56,957 nt of DNA from Bacillota bacterium (GTDB lineage: Bacteria; Bacillota; Clostridia; Oscillospirales; Ruminococcaceae). Made by a program: the position numbers and the translations under genes. Positions 33,892 to 42,409 of this stretch are shown here, in pieces (position 1 is the first letter of the stretch; the number at the start of each line of letters is the position of its first letter). The stretch lies in NCBI GenBank assembly GCA_023429785.1, contig JAEZDD010000002.1, positions 1-56,957 on the forward strand, read 5' to 3'. Below the pieces are notes generated by a model. The model was not told the origin of the DNA and did not search any database. It was given only the letters and a program-made list of their open reading frames with translations.

Positions 33892-34521
33892 ATGGCAAGA
33901 TATACTGGTGCGTGCTGCAGAATCTGCAGACGTGAGGGACAAAAATTGTTCCTAAAGGGTGACAAATGCTATGGTGAAAAGTGTGCTATCGTTGCTAGAG
34001 GCGAGGGAGCACCTGGTCAACACGGCAAAAGCAGAAAGAAGATTTCTGAATACGGAATTCAGCTTCGTGCGAAGCAAAAGACAAGACGTTATTATGGCGT
34101 ATTAGAAAGTCAATTCGCTCATTACTTTGAACTAGCTGAAAAGCGTCAGGGTATGGCTGGTGAAAACTTACTAAGAATTCTTGAAACTCGTTTAGACAAC
34201 GTTGTTTACAGACTTGGCTTTGCCAGCTCAAGAGCTCAGGCTAGACAGCTTGTTGTTCATGGCCACTACACAGTGAACGGCAGCAGAGTTAACATTCCTT
34301 CATATCTTTTAAAAGAGGGCGATGTTGTTTCTGTATGCGACAAGAGCAAAACTCAAGACAGCATTAAGAATTTAATTGAAGTGAATGGCGGACGTCCAAC
34401 TCCAATGTGGTTAGAGCTTGACAAGTCAACTCAATCTGCAAAAATTGCTCGTCTTCCAAACCGCGAGGACATTGACCTTGATGTTGCAGAACATCTAATC
34501 GTTGAGCTTTATTCAAAGTAA
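33892..34521 (+). CDS. rpsD: 30S ribosomal protein S4 (uS4), zinc-binding form
   Basis: 209 residues. The N-terminal Cys set (CCRICRREG, KCYGEKC) binds zinc in C+ forms. The S4 RNA-binding domain (RLDNVVYRLGFASSRAQARQ) follows. It nucleates 30S assembly; in E. coli it represses the alpha operon. Here it lies directly before rpoA, separated by a structured gap. Confidence 0.98.
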   Translation: MARYTGACCRICRREGQKLFLKGDKCYGEKCAIVARGEGAPGQHGKSRKKISEYGIQLRAKQKTRRYYGVLESQFAHYFELAEKRQGMAGENLLRILETRLDNVVYRLGFASSRAQARQLVVHGHYTVNGSRVNIPSYLLKEGDVVSVCDKSKTQDSIKNLIEVNGGRPTPMWLELDKSTQSAKIARLPNREDIDLDVAEHLIVELYSK

Positions 34522-34531
34522 GCTGATGTTC

Positions 34532-34610
34532 GCAAAGCGTTGTTTCAATTTTATTTGTCAGGCTTTGCACAAAAGCTTGTTTGGATTTAGCGTAATAGCA
34601 TAGGCTATTA
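34532..34610 (+). promoter_or_regulatory. Hairpins between rpsD and rpoA
   Basis: GCAAAGC (34532-34538) pairs with GCTTTGC (34562-34568), and TAATAGC (34593-34599) with GCTATTA (34604-34610, 4-nt loop). Neither has a T tail. The 131-bp gap has no ORF and may tune rpoA expression. Confidence 0.55.
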
Positions 34611-34652
34611 ATCATACGAAAATAATGTAATCGCGAAAAAGGAGGGTTTTAA

Positions 34653-35606
34653 ATGCTTGAGAAAATAGAAAAGCCAGAAATAAAAACAGACGAGCTTAAA
34701 AGCAACGGAACATACGGGAAGTTTGTTCTTGAGCCACTTGAGCGCGGCTATGGTACAACTCTAGGAAACAGCCTAAGAAGAGTACTGCTCTCCTCGCTAC
34801 CCGGTGTAGCCGTTAACTCAGTTAAGATTGACGGAATCCACCACGAACTATCCACAATTCCCGGGGTTAAGGAAGATGTAACAGAAATTATTCTTAACCT
34901 AAAGGGTTTGACAGCAAAAATGTACGGGGACGGACCGAAGACTATTTATATCGAGGCAGAAGGCGAATGCGAAGTTACTGCCGGTGATATAAAGACTGAT
35001 TCAGAGGTTGATATCTTAGTTCCTGATATGCACATTGCAACTTTGGGCGCTGGTGCAAAATTGTATATGGAAATCGTAATTGACAGAGGTCGTGGATACG
35101 TTCCTGCTGAAAAGAATAAACAGAATATGCAATCTTCCATCGGTGTTATTGCTGTTGACAGCATTTATACGCCAGTACTAAAAGTCAACTACTCAGTTGA
35201 AAACACTCGTGTAGGTCAGATTACTGACTACGACAAGCTCACTTTAGATGTATGGACCGACGGTACTATATCAGCTAAAGAAGCTTTATCGCTAGCAGCC
35301 AAACTCCTCAACGAGCACCTTAATTTATTTGTAGACCTGTCAGACGAACCTGTTGCTGACACATTAATGGTCGAAAAAGACGATAAGGGTAAGGAAAAAA
35401 TCCTTGAGATGACCATTGAGGAACTTGACTTGTCTGTGCGTTCATTCAATTGCTTAAAGCGTGCAGGGATTAACACAGTCAGCGACTTGATTGACAAGTC
35501 AGAGGAAGAAATGATGAAAGTAAGAAACCTCGGAAAGAAATCGTTTGATGAGGTTAAGGAAAAGCTGAACACACTTGGTTTTTCTTTGCCAATTGAAGAG
35601 GAATAA
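34653..35606 (+). CDS. rpoA: RNA polymerase alpha subunit
   Basis: 317 residues. The N-terminal dimerisation domain (ERGYGTTLGNSLRRVLLSS) is linked by an acidic segment to a C-terminal domain with the HhH-like LGKKSFDEVKEKL, which binds UP elements and activators. GGAGGG site. Coupled in dosage to the ribosomal genes. Confidence 0.98.
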   Translation: MLEKIEKPEIKTDELKSNGTYGKFVLEPLERGYGTTLGNSLRRVLLSSLPGVAVNSVKIDGIHHELSTIPGVKEDVTEIILNLKGLTAKMYGDGPKTIYIEAEGECEVTAGDIKTDSEVDILVPDMHIATLGAGAKLYMEIVIDRGRGYVPAEKNKQNMQSSIGVIAVDSIYTPVLKVNYSVENTRVGQITDYDKLTLDVWTDGTISAKEALSLAAKLLNEHLNLFVDLSDEPVADTLMVEKDDKGKEKILEMTIEELDLSVRSFNCLKRAGINTVSDLIDKSEEEMMKVRNLGKKSFDEVKEKLNTLGFSLPIEEE

Positions 35607-35636
35607 CTTAAAACCACAGGTAAGGAGTGAATATCT

Positions 35637-35978
35637 ATGCCAGGCACAAGAAAGCTCGGCAGAACAACGGACCATAGAAAAGCTATGCTTAGAGCTATGG
35701 TTACCTATCTGCTTGAAAAGGGTAAGATTGAAACAACTGTAACAAGAGCCAAAGAGGTTAGTGCTATGACCGAGAAGATGATTACTATCGGGAAGACAAA
35801 CGACCTACACTCCAAGCGTCAAGTTCTTGCATACGTTACTAAAGAGGACGTTGCTAAGAAGCTGTTCGATGAAATTTCACCTAAATACGCTGAGCGTAAC
35901 GGTGGATACACAAGAATAGTTAAAATCGGACCACGTCGTGGAGACGCAGCAGAAATGGCAATTATTGAGTTGGTATAA
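35637..35978 (+). CDS. rplQ: 50S ribosomal protein L17 (bL17)
   Basis: 113 residues. Last gene of the cluster. RTTDHRKAMLRAMVT is diagnostic. A strong terminator follows 15 bp later, so the ecfA/truA/rplM/rpsI genes that follow in many Firmicutes are not here. Confidence 0.98.
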   Translation: MPGTRKLGRTTDHRKAMLRAMVTYLLEKGKIETTVTRAKEVSAMTEKMITIGKTNDLHSKRQVLAYVTKEDVAKKLFDEISPKYAERNGGYTRIVKIGPRRGDAAEMAIIELV

Positions 35979-35993
35979 TCTAATACAATAATA

Positions 35994-36027
35994 AAACACC
36001 CAGTCTATTAAGATTGGGTGTTTTTTT
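35994..36027 (+). terminator. Terminator of the ribosomal cluster
   Basis: A 13-bp stem (35994-36006 with 36011-36023, one G-T) with ATTA loop and a seven-T run. Confidence 0.96.
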
Positions 36028-36042
36028 GCTGCATTTTTGTGC

Positions 36043-36076
36043 ATAAAAATACGGGGAGCGTATATACTCCCCGTAT
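36043..36076 (-). terminator. Terminator of the ilv operon
   Basis: ATACGGGGAG (36049-36058) pairs with CTCCCCGTAT (36067-36076), 8-nt loop. On the minus strand it is followed by TTTTTATG. It lies 16 bp past the last stop. Confidence 0.92.
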
Positions 36077-36092
36077 AAATACAAAATAATAA

Positions 36093-36521
36093 TTACAGTT
36101 GTATATATTCCTTTGGAACGAAATTAGTTTCCTTTGTCCAAACAGAAGCAACGCCATTTTTTAAGGAATAAACGGTAAAATTCTTGTAGAAGTCTTCAAG
36201 CTCTCCGCTTTCCTTCCATGCCTTTAAGAATTTGCGGGAAGGATGCTCTGTAATCTCATCCTTGAATTTTGTATCAAGAATTTCCTCAAGCTCCCCAAAA
36301 ATACGAACCTGCATGGATTCATAATTAAAGCATAATTCAACCTTAGGGTTGCTTTTTACTTGCTTGCATAAATCTTTGAGAGCTGAGGTATGAAATACTA
36401 TACCATTCTCATCAGCTTTATACAGCATCATTTCTCGAACTCTCGGCTGGTCGCCCTCAACGGTCGCCAGATGAAATAAAACGGATTTTGTAGCTATGTC
36501 AAATATTTCCTGAGCTGTCAT
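36093..36521 (-). CDS. Pyridoxamine 5'-phosphate oxidase-like flavin protein
   Basis: 142 residues from the ATG after AGGAG; six more codons upstream have no site. A split-barrel FMN/F420-type fold is suggested by FHLATVEGDQPRVREM and the CFNYESMQVRIFGELEE strand. True PdxH has more conserved Arg/Lys, so I do not call it pdxH; general flavin reductase or heme-related roles are possible. It starts 18 bp after ilvC in the same operon, though no link to branched-chain synthesis is evident. Confidence 0.8.
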   Translation of the reverse strand: MTAQEIFDIATKSVLFHLATVEGDQPRVREMMLYKADENGIVFHTSALKDLCKQVKSNPKVELCFNYESMQVRIFGELEEILDTKFKDEITEHPSRKFLKAWKESGELEDFYKNFTVYSLKNGVASVWTKETNFVPKEYIQL

Positions 36522-36539
36522 AATAAAATCTCCTATCAA

Positions 36540-37541
36540 TTATGCTTTGTTTTCTTCATGCCATGAATACATTTTTCTTAGCTCGTCGCCAACAGCCTCA
36601 AGCTGATGCTCAGCGCCAAGACGTCTCATTGAAGTGAAGTGCGCTCTGCCCATTTTGTTTTCTGTAATGAAATCACGAGCGAAGGTTCCATCCTGAATAT
36701 CGGTGAGAACCTTTTTCATTGCCTTCTTGGTTTCGTCGGTGATTATCTTAGGGCCAGTGATATAATCGCCGTATTCAGCAGTGTCAGATACAGAGTATCT
36801 CATATACTTGAAGCCGCCTTGATAGATAAGGTCAACGATTAGCTTCATCTCGTGGATACATTCAAAGTAAGCGTTTTGTGGGTCATAGCCAGCCTCAACA
36901 AGTGTTTCAAAGCCAGCCTTCATTAGAGCAGTTACACCGCCGCAAAGAACAGCCTGCTCACCGAAAAGGTCAGTCTCAGTTTCCTGACGGAAGGTTGTTT
37001 CCAAAACGCCGGCTCTTGAACCGCCGATACCGGCAGCATAAGCAAGACCTGTCTTTAGCGCGTTTCCTGTTGCGTCCTGATGAACGGCAACAAGACAAGG
37101 AACGCCCTTTCCGGCAACATATTCAGAACGAACAGTGTGGCCGGGTCCCTTTGGTGCAACCATGATAACGTCAACGTCAGCCGGTGGAAGAATCTGTGCA
37201 TAGTGGATGTTGAAGCCGTGAGCGAATGCAAGAGTTTTTCCTGCGGTTAGATTTGGTTCAATGCTTTGCTTATAAAGGTCAGCCTGCTTCTCATCGTTGA
37301 TTAAAATCATGATAATGTCAGCAGCTTTAGCAGCTTCGGCAGCAACCATAACCTTTAGTCCGGCAGCTTCAGCTCTAGCCCATGACTTGCTCCCCTCATA
37401 AAGACCAACGATTACATTAACGCCACTCTCGTGAAGGTTTAATGCGTGTGCGTGACCCTGACTTCCGTAGCCTATAATAGCAACAGTCTTACCGTTTAAT
37501 AAATTTAGGTCACAATCTTTTGCGTAATGAATTTTTGCCAT
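36540..37541 (-). CDS. ilvC: Ketol-acid reductoisomerase
   Basis: 333 residues, class I. It isomerises and reduces acetolactate with NADPH and Mg2+. IGYGSQGHAHALNL is the nucleotide-binding site; metal-binding residues lie in ETETDLFGEQ and the EC(I)HE region. LYEGSKSWARAE at the specificity loop suggests NADPH. It follows ilvB and ilvN, the preceding pathway step. Confidence 0.97.
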   Translation of the reverse strand: MAKIHYAKDCDLNLLNGKTVAIIGYGSQGHAHALNLHESGVNVIVGLYEGSKSWARAEAAGLKVMVAAEAAKAADIIMILINDEKQADLYKQSIEPNLTAGKTLAFAHGFNIHYAQILPPADVDVIMVAPKGPGHTVRSEYVAGKGVPCLVAVHQDATGNALKTGLAYAAGIGGSRAGVLETTFRQETETDLFGEQAVLCGGVTALMKAGFETLVEAGYDPQNAYFECIHEMKLIVDLIYQGGFKYMRYSVSDTAEYGDYITGPKIITDETKKAMKKVLTDIQDGTFARDFITENKMGRAHFTSMRRLGAEHQLEAVGDELRKMYSWHEENKA

Positions 37542-37555
37542 AATTTTTCCTCCTC

Positions 37556-37598
37556 ACCCATATGGGTATAATTTTATCTAATTACAAAAAAAGTAATT
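37556..37598 (-). repeat. Palindromes between ilvN and ilvC
   Basis: ACCCATATGGGT (37556-37567) is a perfect 12-bp palindrome directly before the ilvC ribosome site, and AATTAC/GTAATT (37580-37585 with 37593-37598) is a second inverted repeat. They may be a protein site or RNA hairpins; neither is a clear terminator. Confidence 0.4.
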
Positions 37599-37613
37599 GA
37601 ATGCGTAAATTGT

Positions 37614-38111
37614 CTATTTCTTTGCAGTGATGGTTTCACTGCCCTTTTGAATAGCGATAGTGCCGGTTCGAACGATTTCAATAATGCCGTAAGGCCTTAA
37701 AATATTCTCAAAGCGAGAAACATGAGCGAAGGTGTCTGATATTTCAAGAGTAATTGTCGATAATGATAGGTCGATAATTTTAGCGCCCATAATCTCAGCA
37801 ATAGTCATAATTTCAGACCGCTTTTCAGCCGAAACACTCACCTTTATAAGCAATAGCTCACGAGACAAAAGCTCGTCTGGTGAAAGTGTCTTAACCTTTA
37901 TTACGTCAATAAGCTTGTTGAGTTGTTTTTCAATTTGTTCGACAGTATAATCATTGCCGTCAGCAACAATAGTGATTCTGGAAACCTCAGGGTCGTCGGT
38001 CACGCCGACAGCCAGGCTGTCAATATTAAAACCTCTCCGTGAAAACAGCCCTGAAATCCTGGAAAGGACACCGGCATGGTTTTCAACTAAAACAGAAATA
38101 GTATGCTTCAT
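37614..38111 (-). CDS. ilvN: Acetolactate synthase small (regulatory) subunit
   Basis: 165 residues from the ATG with AAGGAAGGTG upstream; the longer frame runs back into ilvB without a site. An N-terminal ACT domain (ISVLVENHAGVLSRISGLFSRRG) is followed by the ALS small-subunit C-terminal domain. It gives valine feedback and activates IlvB. 13 bp after ilvB. Confidence 0.96.
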   Translation of the reverse strand: MKHTISVLVENHAGVLSRISGLFSRRGFNIDSLAVGVTDDPEVSRITIVADGNDYTVEQIEKQLNKLIDVIKVKTLSPDELLSRELLLIKVSVSAEKRSEIMTIAEIMGAKIIDLSLSTITLEISDTFAHVSRFENILRPYGIIEIVRTGTIAIQKGSETITAKK

Positions 38112-38124
38112 TTTTTCACCTTCC

Positions 38125-39738
38125 TTATAAAGTTTTGTCGTCAGGATTAACAACGCATTCAACAAGGAAAATTCCCTTTGAACCGACAAGCTTCTCAATA
38201 GCAAGCCCAGCGCTCTCCTCACTGTCAACTCTCATTGCATTAATTCCATAGGCCTCAGCGAGCTTGATGAAATCAGGGCTTCCATCAAGAAAAACGGCGG
38301 TGAGCTTATTTTTATACAAATTTGATTGAAGCTCTCGAACCATCCCAAGACGAGAATTCCGCATAATGACAATCTTAATGTCAATATCATGCTGAACAGC
38401 AGTGGCAAGCTCCATCATCTGCATTTGAAACGAGCCGTCGCCACATATAGCAACAACCTGCTCCTCAGGGCTTGCGAGCTTTGCGCCGATTGCCGCGGGG
38501 ATAGAGTATCCCATTGTCCCCATTCCGCCGGAGGTCAGAAAGCGGCCGTTTTTAACAACAAAATTGTTCGCTGTCCAAATTTGATTCTGACCGACATCAG
38601 CGACAACGGTTGACTTTTCATCCATTGCCAGCGAAAGCCTAGAAATGAATTCGCGAGGGTTAATAAACCCAGCCTCGCTCTCAGCGAAAACCTTTTCACG
38701 TTTGAGTGCTTTCAGACTTGAGGTCCATTCATCATGCTCCTGCTTATCAATACCGTCTGTAATTTCAGCCAAGATGTTTTTAGCGTCGCCCACGACAGGG
38801 ATATTGACTGAAAGGTTCTTCCCGATTTCAGCGGGGTCAATATCAATATGAATAATCTTAGTGGTTTCAGAAATTGATTCAGGCGCCCTGACCGCTCTGT
38901 CGCCGACTCTCGCCCCGACAAGTATTAAAAGGTCGCAGTCTCGGACAGCGATGTTAGCTGCTTTGCTCCCATGCATCCCGAGCATCCCGAAAAAAAGAGG
39001 ATATTCGCTTGAAACAGCCGAAATGCCCATCATTGTGGTAACAATAGGAATACTGCATTTTTCAGAAAGCCTTAGCAGCTCGCTTTGTCCCCGTGAGGCA
39101 AAAACACCTCCGCCGGCACAAATCAACGGCTTCTGAGCCTCGCTTATTGCTGAAATGACTCGCTTAATCTGGAGCTTGTTGCCCTTTGTTGTGGGCTTAT
39201 AGCTCCTTATATCAACCTTTTCAGGATAGATAAAATCGATAGGAACATTCTGAACATCCATCGGTATGTCAATGAGAACAGGGCCGGGGCGACCGCTTCC
39301 GGCTATAAAAAAGGCTTCCTTAAAAATCCTCGGAATATCCTGTGCATTTTTGACGAGATAGCTGTGCTTCACGAAAGGCTCAGCCGAGCCGGTGATGTCA
39401 GCCTCCTGAAAAACGTCCTTCCCAATCTGGTCGGAATTGACCTGTCCGGTGATGACGACAAGCGGGATAGAATCCATATAGGCTGTCGCGATACCGGTGA
39501 TTAGGTTAGTCGCGCCTGGTCCTGAGGTGGCAATACAAACAGCAGGCAACCCGCTGATTCGTGCATAGCCGTTGGCTGCGTGAACGCCGTTGGCCTCATG
39601 ACGGACAAGAATATGTCGAATTTTTGAATCCTCAAGGGCATCATAAAAGGGGCAAATAGCGGCACCTGGATAACCAAAGACGACCTTGATTTTCTCCATC
39701 TCAAGACACTTTACCATTGCTTCGCTAGCTTTAATCAT
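38125..39738 (-). CDS. ilvB: Acetolactate synthase large (catalytic) subunit
   Basis: 537 residues, TPP- and FAD-dependent. E48 in VRHEANGVHAANGYAR activates TPP; GDGSFQMQMMEL with a downstream Asn is the TPP/Mg motif. It condenses two pyruvates, or pyruvate and 2-oxobutyrate. First gene of the operon; the start follows GGGAAGGAG. Slightly shorter at the C-terminus than E. coli enzymes. Confidence 0.96.
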   Translation of the reverse strand: MIKASEAMVKCLEMEKIKVVFGYPGAAICPFYDALEDSKIRHILVRHEANGVHAANGYARISGLPAVCIATSGPGATNLITGIATAYMDSIPLVVITGQVNSDQIGKDVFQEADITGSAEPFVKHSYLVKNAQDIPRIFKEAFFIAGSGRPGPVLIDIPMDVQNVPIDFIYPEKVDIRSYKPTTKGNKLQIKRVISAISEAQKPLICAGGGVFASRGQSELLRLSEKCSIPIVTTMMGISAVSSEYPLFFGMLGMHGSKAANIAVRDCDLLILVGARVGDRAVRAPESISETTKIIHIDIDPAEIGKNLSVNIPVVGDAKNILAEITDGIDKQEHDEWTSSLKALKREKVFAESEAGFINPREFISRLSLAMDEKSTVVADVGQNQIWTANNFVVKNGRFLTSGGMGTMGYSIPAAIGAKLASPEEQVVAICGDGSFQMQMMELATAVQHDIDIKIVIMRNSRLGMVRELQSNLYKNKLTAVFLDGSPDFIKLAEAYGINAMRVDSEESAGLAIEKLVGSKGIFLVECVVNPDDKTL

Positions 39739-39829
39739 CCAGACTCCTTCCCTCCACCAGAATAAATTTTAAGAGTTAGAAAAGTATATGGTGGATTACT
39801 TTCCCACTTTAAACAAATAAATATGTTTA
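39739..39829 (-). promoter_or_regulatory. Leader of ilvB with competing hairpins
   Basis: The leader of about 90 nt can form GTGG...CCAC early, or CCACCA pairing with TGGTGG next to the ribosome site; CCAC is shared, so the two exclude each other. There is no T-box consensus and no obvious leader peptide rich in Leu/Val/Ile codons. Confidence 0.4.
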
Positions 39830-39835
39830 TCTTTT

Positions 39836-39864
39836 ATTATAGAATGAAATGAACAAATCGTCAA
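39836..39864 (-). promoter_or_regulatory. Promoter of the ilv operon
   Basis: On the minus strand, TTGACG (39864-39859) and TATAAT (39841-39836) are 17 bp apart. An inverted repeat ATTTTT-CCAAT-AAAAAT (39870-39886) lies just upstream of the -35; it is only loosely like a CodY box. Confidence 0.85.
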
Positions 39865-39935
39865 TAGCAATTTTTCCAATAAAAATGAACTAACTATAAA
39901 ATAAGTGTTCAATACATAGAATAATAGAAATAGAT

Positions 39936-39964
39936 TTGCAATTAACGCAGTTTTATTGTAAAAT
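39936..39964 (+). promoter_or_regulatory. Promoter of the binding-lipoprotein gene
   Basis: TTGCAA (39936-39941) and TAAAAT (39959-39964), 17-bp spacer, about 30 bp before the TTG start. Confidence 0.65.
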
Positions 39965-39994
39965 ATAAGAAAGAAAGATAATAAGGAGGACATT

Positions 39995-40918
39995 TTGAAG
40001 AAGCTAAGTTTTTTAATTATAATGACTATTATTATGACGATATTTGTTGGGTGTTCTGAAATTTCAAAAGGAAAACCACACAGTAAAGATAAATACCCTC
40101 AGGAGTTCCCGGTTAATATAAACGGAGTTGTTTTTAGTGAGCCTCCGAAAAAGGTCGCATCCCTTTCACCGGCGGTGACTGAAATTTTATTTGAAATAGG
40201 TGTTGGCGATAAGGTAATCGCTAGGAGCACATACTGCAGCTTCCCTGAGAGCGTTTCATCACTCCCGACGGTGGGTAGCCCGGCGAAGCCCGACATTAAG
40301 GCAATAATCGCGCTGAAGCCTGATGTTGTCCTGACACAGAGCCCTATCGCTGTCATTGATGTCAGCGAGCTTGATAAGAACGGGATTAAAGTGGTTGTCC
40401 TTTCACAGCCAAAAAGCTATTTCGATATTCTGGATAACTATACGATAATATCTCAGATTTTCCTGGGAAATAATAAGGGCCAGGATATGACGACACAAAA
40501 AATGTCTGAATTTGATAAGCTTATGCAACAGGCTTCGGATTTAAAAATAACAGACAGCTATGTTTTTATTGTTACACAGGAGCTTGCTGTTGCCACCGGT
40601 GATACTCTCCCCTCCAGTATCCTCTCAGCATTTGGGAAGAATGTGGCAAAGGATAAGAAGGATTATTCAATGTCTGCCGCTGAAATAGTCGCGGCGGCGC
40701 CTTCGCGGGTTTTTATTTCTAATACTGTTGACATAAAAAAGCTCTCGCCTGAGCTTCAGGCTCTCCCTGCTATCGCAAGCGGGAAGGCAATAACCATCGA
40801 CTATTCCTTGTTTGAAAAGCCGACGAGCCGACTGGCTTCAGTGGTGAAGGACTTGCTTTCAAAGCTTGGGGCTAACGAAAGCTCAAGCAGCGACGCTGAC
40901 TCATCAATTACAAAATAG
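39995..40918 (+). CDS. ABC-transporter substrate-binding lipoprotein (BtuF/FhuD type)
   Basis: 307 residues, TTG start after AAGGAGG. The signal peptide ends in a lipobox with C20 as the lipidated residue. The PBP class III fold is shown by KKVASLSPAVTEILFEIG, the GSPAKPDIKAIIALKPDVVL block and a long helix before the second lobe. Such proteins carry vitamin B12, siderophores or heme to a membrane permease. No permease or ATPase gene is adjacent, and it is monocistronic (promoter and terminator flank it), so it either serves a distant transporter or has another surface role. Confidence 0.88.
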   Translation: MKKLSFLIIMTIIMTIFVGCSEISKGKPHSKDKYPQEFPVNINGVVFSEPPKKVASLSPAVTEILFEIGVGDKVIARSTYCSFPESVSSLPTVGSPAKPDIKAIIALKPDVVLTQSPIAVIDVSELDKNGIKVVVLSQPKSYFDILDNYTIISQIFLGNNKGQDMTTQKMSEFDKLMQQASDLKITDSYVFIVTQELAVATGDTLPSSILSAFGKNVAKDKKDYSMSAAEIVAAAPSRVFISNTVDIKKLSPELQALPAIASGKAITIDYSLFEKPTSRLASVVKDLLSKLGANESSSSDADSSITK

Positions 40919-40921
40919 TAT

Positions 40922-40951
40922 CAAAAGGGGGCATTTTGCCCTCTTGTTTTG
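40922..40951 (+). terminator. Terminator of the binding-lipoprotein gene
   Basis: AAGGGGGC (40925-40932) pairs with GCCCTCTT (40938-40945, one G-T), then GTTTTG. Confidence 0.8.
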
Positions 40952-40997
40952 TATCTGTCTTGTAATAATTGACATGGAATTATAAGGATATTTTATA

Positions 40998-41026
40998 TTG
41001 ACTTTTTGAACAAAAAAGTTTAATAT
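40998..41026 (+). promoter_or_regulatory. Promoter of the CNNM/CorC-type gene
   Basis: TTGACT (40998-41003), 17-bp spacer, TAATAT (41021-41026). A TATAAT at 41032-41037 is an alternative -10 without a good -35. Confidence 0.6.
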
Positions 41027-41062
41027 ATTTGTATAATGTATAAGATTGAAAGGGGAAAAACC

Positions 41063-42382
41063 ATGGGCGACGAAGGTCGATTGTACCTCGGTTTATTTTT
41101 AGGCATACTGTTTTTGATTTTTAAGGGGTTTTTTACCGCCTGCGAAACAGCTGTAATAGAAGTGAATGATACCAAGATTAAAAAACAGGCGGAAACAGAT
41201 AAGAAGTCAAAAAGATTGCTTGAGCTGATTGAGCATCCGAACAGGCTTTTAGTTTCATTGTCTGTAATAAAAGCGCTCACCGCTGTGATTATTACCATTA
41301 TAGCGACGGTTACATTTTATACGCCGTTAAAAAACTTAATCGGCTTAATCGGCTCACACCCTGAAGCTAACGGTATAATGGCAATATTTATTATTGTTAT
41401 TATTGTTACAGTTATTCTCACAGTATTCAGTGACAGCATACCAAAAAAGCTGGCTCTAAAAAATAGCGAGAGCTTTGCGCTTGATATTGCCGGATTTTTA
41501 AAGGCAACAATGCTTTGCATTTATCCGCTCACTAAAATTATCTCTGCTTTTACATTTATATTCGGGAAGCTTTTTGGCTTTTCAAACAGCGCTGACAAGG
41601 ATGTTGTCACTGAGGAAGAAATTCTCATGATGGTTGACGCAGTCAATGAAACAGGCGTGATTGAGGAAAGTCAGAAGGAAATGATTAACAATGTTTTTGA
41701 GTTTGATGACCTTGAGGTATCATATGTGATGACGCACAGGACGGATATTGTCGCTGTCGAAAAGAACTCAAGCATTAAGGAATTGGTAGCTATTGCGATA
41801 GATGAGGGGTTCTCACGCGTCCCTGTATATGATAATAGCATTGATAATATAATCGGTGTAATATATGTTAAGGACCTACTCGCTTTCATTGGCTCTGACA
41901 ATGTTCTTGAGGAGCCTGTTTCTGAGCTGATAAGGGAGATTTTATATATTCCACAGACGAACCGCTGCGGAGAATTATTCAAGGAGCTAACCTCGATGAA
42001 GGCTCAGATTGCTGTTGTTGTTGATGAATATGGCGGGACAGCGGGGCTTGTTTCAATGGAGGACCTTGTTGAAGCAATAGTCGGGAATATTCAGGACGAA
42101 TACGACGATGAAATAGAAGAAATAATCGAAATAGCCGACGGCGAATATAAGGTTTCGGGGACGGCGGACCCGCATGATGTTTTTGAGGAGCTTGGGCTTA
42201 GCTTGCCTGATGAGCATGATTATGACACAATTGGTGGCTTTGTGATTGACCTTCTCGGGCATATCCCGTATGATGACGAGCTTCCGAGCATAGAACACAA
42301 CGGCTATACATTCACAGTGCTGTCAACAGAAGAAAAAAGAATTGAAACTTTAATGGTTGTGAAAAACAAACCAACAGTCTAA
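41063..42382 (+). CDS. CNNM/CorC-family membrane protein with CBS pair
   Basis: 439 residues from the ATG after AAAGGGG. Residues 1-175 are a DUF21/CNNM transmembrane domain (three to four helices). A CBS pair follows (about 220-345; YVMTHRTDIV and TAGLVSMEDLVEAIVG mark its two repeats), then a CorC/HlyC C-terminal domain (about 355-435). Relatives transport or sense Mg2+ and other divalent ions; hemolysin labels in databases are historical. It is followed by a lipoprotein gene after 27 bp, so they probably share a transcript. Confidence 0.92.
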   Translation: MGDEGRLYLGLFLGILFLIFKGFFTACETAVIEVNDTKIKKQAETDKKSKRLLELIEHPNRLLVSLSVIKALTAVIITIIATVTFYTPLKNLIGLIGSHPEANGIMAIFIIVIIVTVILTVFSDSIPKKLALKNSESFALDIAGFLKATMLCIYPLTKIISAFTFIFGKLFGFSNSADKDVVTEEEILMMVDAVNETGVIEESQKEMINNVFEFDDLEVSYVMTHRTDIVAVEKNSSIKELVAIAIDEGFSRVPVYDNSIDNIIGVIYVKDLLAFIGSDNVLEEPVSELIREILYIPQTNRCGELFKELTSMKAQIAVVVDEYGGTAGLVSMEDLVEAIVGNIQDEYDDEIEEIIEIADGEYKVSGTADPHDVFEELGLSLPDEHDYDTIGGFVIDLLGHIPYDDELPSIEHNGYTFTVLSTEEKRIETLMVVKNKPTV

Positions 42383-42409
42383 GCTTAAAAATATAGAGGT
42401 GAAGCAAGC

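Noticed and set aside
38112..38228. Longer IlvN N-terminus reading into ilvB
   Set aside because: No ribosome site; the extra residues are the out-of-frame ilvB end, and the ACT domain starts at the chosen ATG.
39870..39886. CodY box before the ilv promoter
   Set aside because: ATTTTT-CCAAT-AAAAAT keeps the symmetry but misses the CTGA-type centre of the CodY consensus.
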